Source of the DNA: Bacteroidales bacterium
GTDB lineage: Bacteria; Bacteroidota; Bacteroidia; Bacteroidales; GCA-2748055
Assembly: GCA_029934875.1 (NCBI GenBank)
Contig: JAOZLK010000037.1
Coordinates: 1-15,437 of the forward strand
Direction of reading: 5' to 3'
Length of the DNA stretch: 15,437 nucleotides
Positions within the stretch are counted from its first letter, which is position 1. Each line of letters begins with the position of its first letter. This document shows positions 14,439 through 15,437 of the stretch, piece by piece. The notes below the pieces were generated by a model, which ran no database searches, was not told the origin of the DNA, and saw only the letters and a program-made list of their open reading frames with translations. Both the position numbers and the translations under genes were made by a program.

Positions 14439-15181
14439 AAGAAATTCCGATTGTTGAAATCAGAGACCTTGACGCAGGTTACCAGGGGAACAGGGTGTTG
14501 AACAAGGTTTCCCTCTCCATCATGGAACGCGATTTTATTGGAATAATCGGACCAAACGGTGGAGGGAAGACCACCCTTATTAAAGTGCTCATGGGAGTGA
14601 TGAAACCTCTGAAAGGAAGCATTAAGTATGGCATAGACAGATCAGAAATAGGCTATCTCCCCCAGGGCAACCAACTGGATGAACGTTTTCCCATTACAGT
14701 TCGCGAGGTTGTGGCCTCGGGCTTAAAAAGCAACATGCAATCGGCTTACAGATTAAATAAGGCCGGAAAGGACCAGCTGGACCAGACATTGCATATTACG
14801 GGCCTGGAATTACTTCAAAACAGACCTATCGGAGCGCTTTCAGGGGGAGAATTGCAACGTACATTGCTGGCCAGGGCAATAGTCTCCTCACCCAGGCTCC
14901 TGGTTCTCGATGAACCGGACACCCATGTGGACAACCGTTTTGAAATGGAGCTGTACCACCTTCTGAGGGATCTTAATAAGACCATGACCATTCTCCTTGT
15001 CTCTCACGATATCGGAACCATCTCACCCTATATAAAATCCATTGCATGCGTAAACCGTGATTTACACTACCATGCATCCAACGAAATAAATGAAGAACAG
15101 TTAAAGGTTTATAATTGTCCCATTGAAATCATTAGCCATGGAACAGTTCCACACAGGGTGATGAAAACTCATAAGCATTAA
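14432..15181 (+). CDS. Zinc/manganese ABC transporter ATP-binding protein
   Basis: This 249-residue ABC ATPase is cytoplasmic and drives metal import by the adjacent permease. All motifs are present: Walker [11 protein letters not shown]-loop [13 protein letters not shown], signature [15 protein letters not shown], Walker [13 protein letters not shown] and the switch histidine in LLVSHD. The order binding protein - ATPase - permease and the family-like [13 protein letters not shown] stretch place it with ZnuC/MntB-type proteins. The D-loop region reads EPDTHVD where EPxxGVD is more usual. The start codon lies inside the end of the binding-protein gene, and the permease starts 4 bases after its stop. 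Confidence 0.92.
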   Translation: MVKEIPIVEIRDLDAGYQGNRVLNKVSLSIMERDFIGIIGPNGGGKTTLIKVLMGVMKPLKGSIKYGIDRSEIGYLPQGNQLDERFPITVREVVASGLKSNMQSAYRLNKAGKDQLDQTLHITGLELLQNRPIGALSGGELQRTLLARAIVSSPRLLVLDEPDTHVDNRFEMELYHLLRDLNKTMTILLVSHDIGTISPYIKSIACVNRDLHYHASNEINEEQLKVYNCPIEIISHGTVPHRVMKTHKH

Positions 15182-15185
15182 TACC

Positions 15186-15437
15186 ATGGATATCATCGAA
15201 CTGTTCACTTACGGATTCTTCAGAAATGCATTTCTTTCGGCACTCCTTATGTCCGTGGCTTGCGGAATTATCGGAACTTATATTGTATCCCGGCGGATGG
15301 TCTTTATCAGCGGGGGAATCACCCACGCCTCCTTCGGTGGCGTGGGGCTCGGATACTTTCTGGGAATCCCCCCCCTTGCAGGGGCAGCTGTTTTTGCTAT
15401 CCTTGCGGCGCTGGCTACCGAAAATCTCACTCGTAGT
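15186..15437 (+). CDS. ABC-3 family zinc/manganese permease (5' part, cut by window end)
   Basis: The frame is open from the ATG at 15186 to the end of the window, giving 84 residues. The N-terminus [20 protein letters not shown] and the next hydrophobic helix (about 16-37), followed by [20 protein letters not shown], match the start of ZnuB/MntC-type permeases, in which a helix is followed by S-x-A-x-x-H-x-x-x-x-G. It would form the membrane channel used by the upstream ATPase and binding protein. An eight-C run at 15368-15375 is read in frame. Confidence 0.88.
   Translation, partial: MDIIELFTYGFFRNAFLSALLMSVACGIIGTYIVSRRMVFISGGITHASFGGVGLGYFLGIPPLAGAAVFAILAALATENLTRS

Noticed and set aside
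15368..15375. Run of eight C in the permease gene as a possible phase-variable tract
   Set aside because: The frame is intact with a normal permease sequence on both sides. One short run in a housekeeping transporter is not evidence of switching.

Overview
The window is a gene-dense, mid-GC stretch of chromosome from a member of the Bacteroidota, probably a Bacteroidales/Marinilabiliales-type organism. The evidence is a thioredoxin-fold protein ending in a type IX secretion (Por) C-terminal sorting domain, a DUF6029-type outer-membrane protein, an M56 antirepressor fused to CarboxypepD_reg, plug-like and TonB C-terminal domains, the gene order mutL - rhomboid - rhomboid - EEP hydrolase, promoter-like TAnnTTTG boxes, and few Shine-Dalgarno sequences. 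No tRNA, rRNA, CRISPR array, insertion sequence or phage gene was seen.

Layout. Positions 1-1841 hold the end of a BlaI/MecI-type repressor overlapping an M56 (BlaR1-like) metallopeptidase gene, closed by a hairpin terminator near 1872-1905. Positions 1885-2377 are a decayed spacer. On the minus strand it carries a shrunken, frameshifted remnant of a phosphoheptose isomerase gene (gmhA), then non-coding sequence with a short GAGTACTG repeat. Positions 2378-7209 form a tight plus-strand run: a small one-helix membrane protein, mutL, two different rhomboid proteases and a membrane-anchored endonuclease/exonuclease/phosphatase-fold protein.

Positions 7196-10081 are a minus-strand operon, transcribed tlpA-like -> DUF6029-like barrel -> redoxin with T9SS sorting domain. 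Its end overlaps the end of the preceding plus-strand gene. The set looks like a cell-envelope thiol/disulfide module: the barrel has only two cysteines, and they sit together in one loop. A divergent SPOR-like lipoprotein gene follows (10090-10539). Positions 10589-13088 hold two distinct phosphofructokinase genes in tandem on the minus strand. Both carry the Asp/Lys active-site signature of pyrophosphate-dependent enzymes. The gap between them contains a perfect FNR-type palindrome (TTGAT-N4-ATCAA) overlapping a promoter-like element. Positions 13235-15437 are a plus-strand operon of yidD and a zinc/manganese ABC importer (binding lipoprotein, ATPase, and a permease cut by the window edge), with overlapping or nearly touching genes.

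Most of this is ordinary Bacteroidota core genome. The items most worth following are the gmhA remnant, the disulfide/outer-membrane operon, the paired PPi-type phosphofructokinases with the FNR-like site, and the metal-binding lipoprotein that lacks the usual first histidine ligand.
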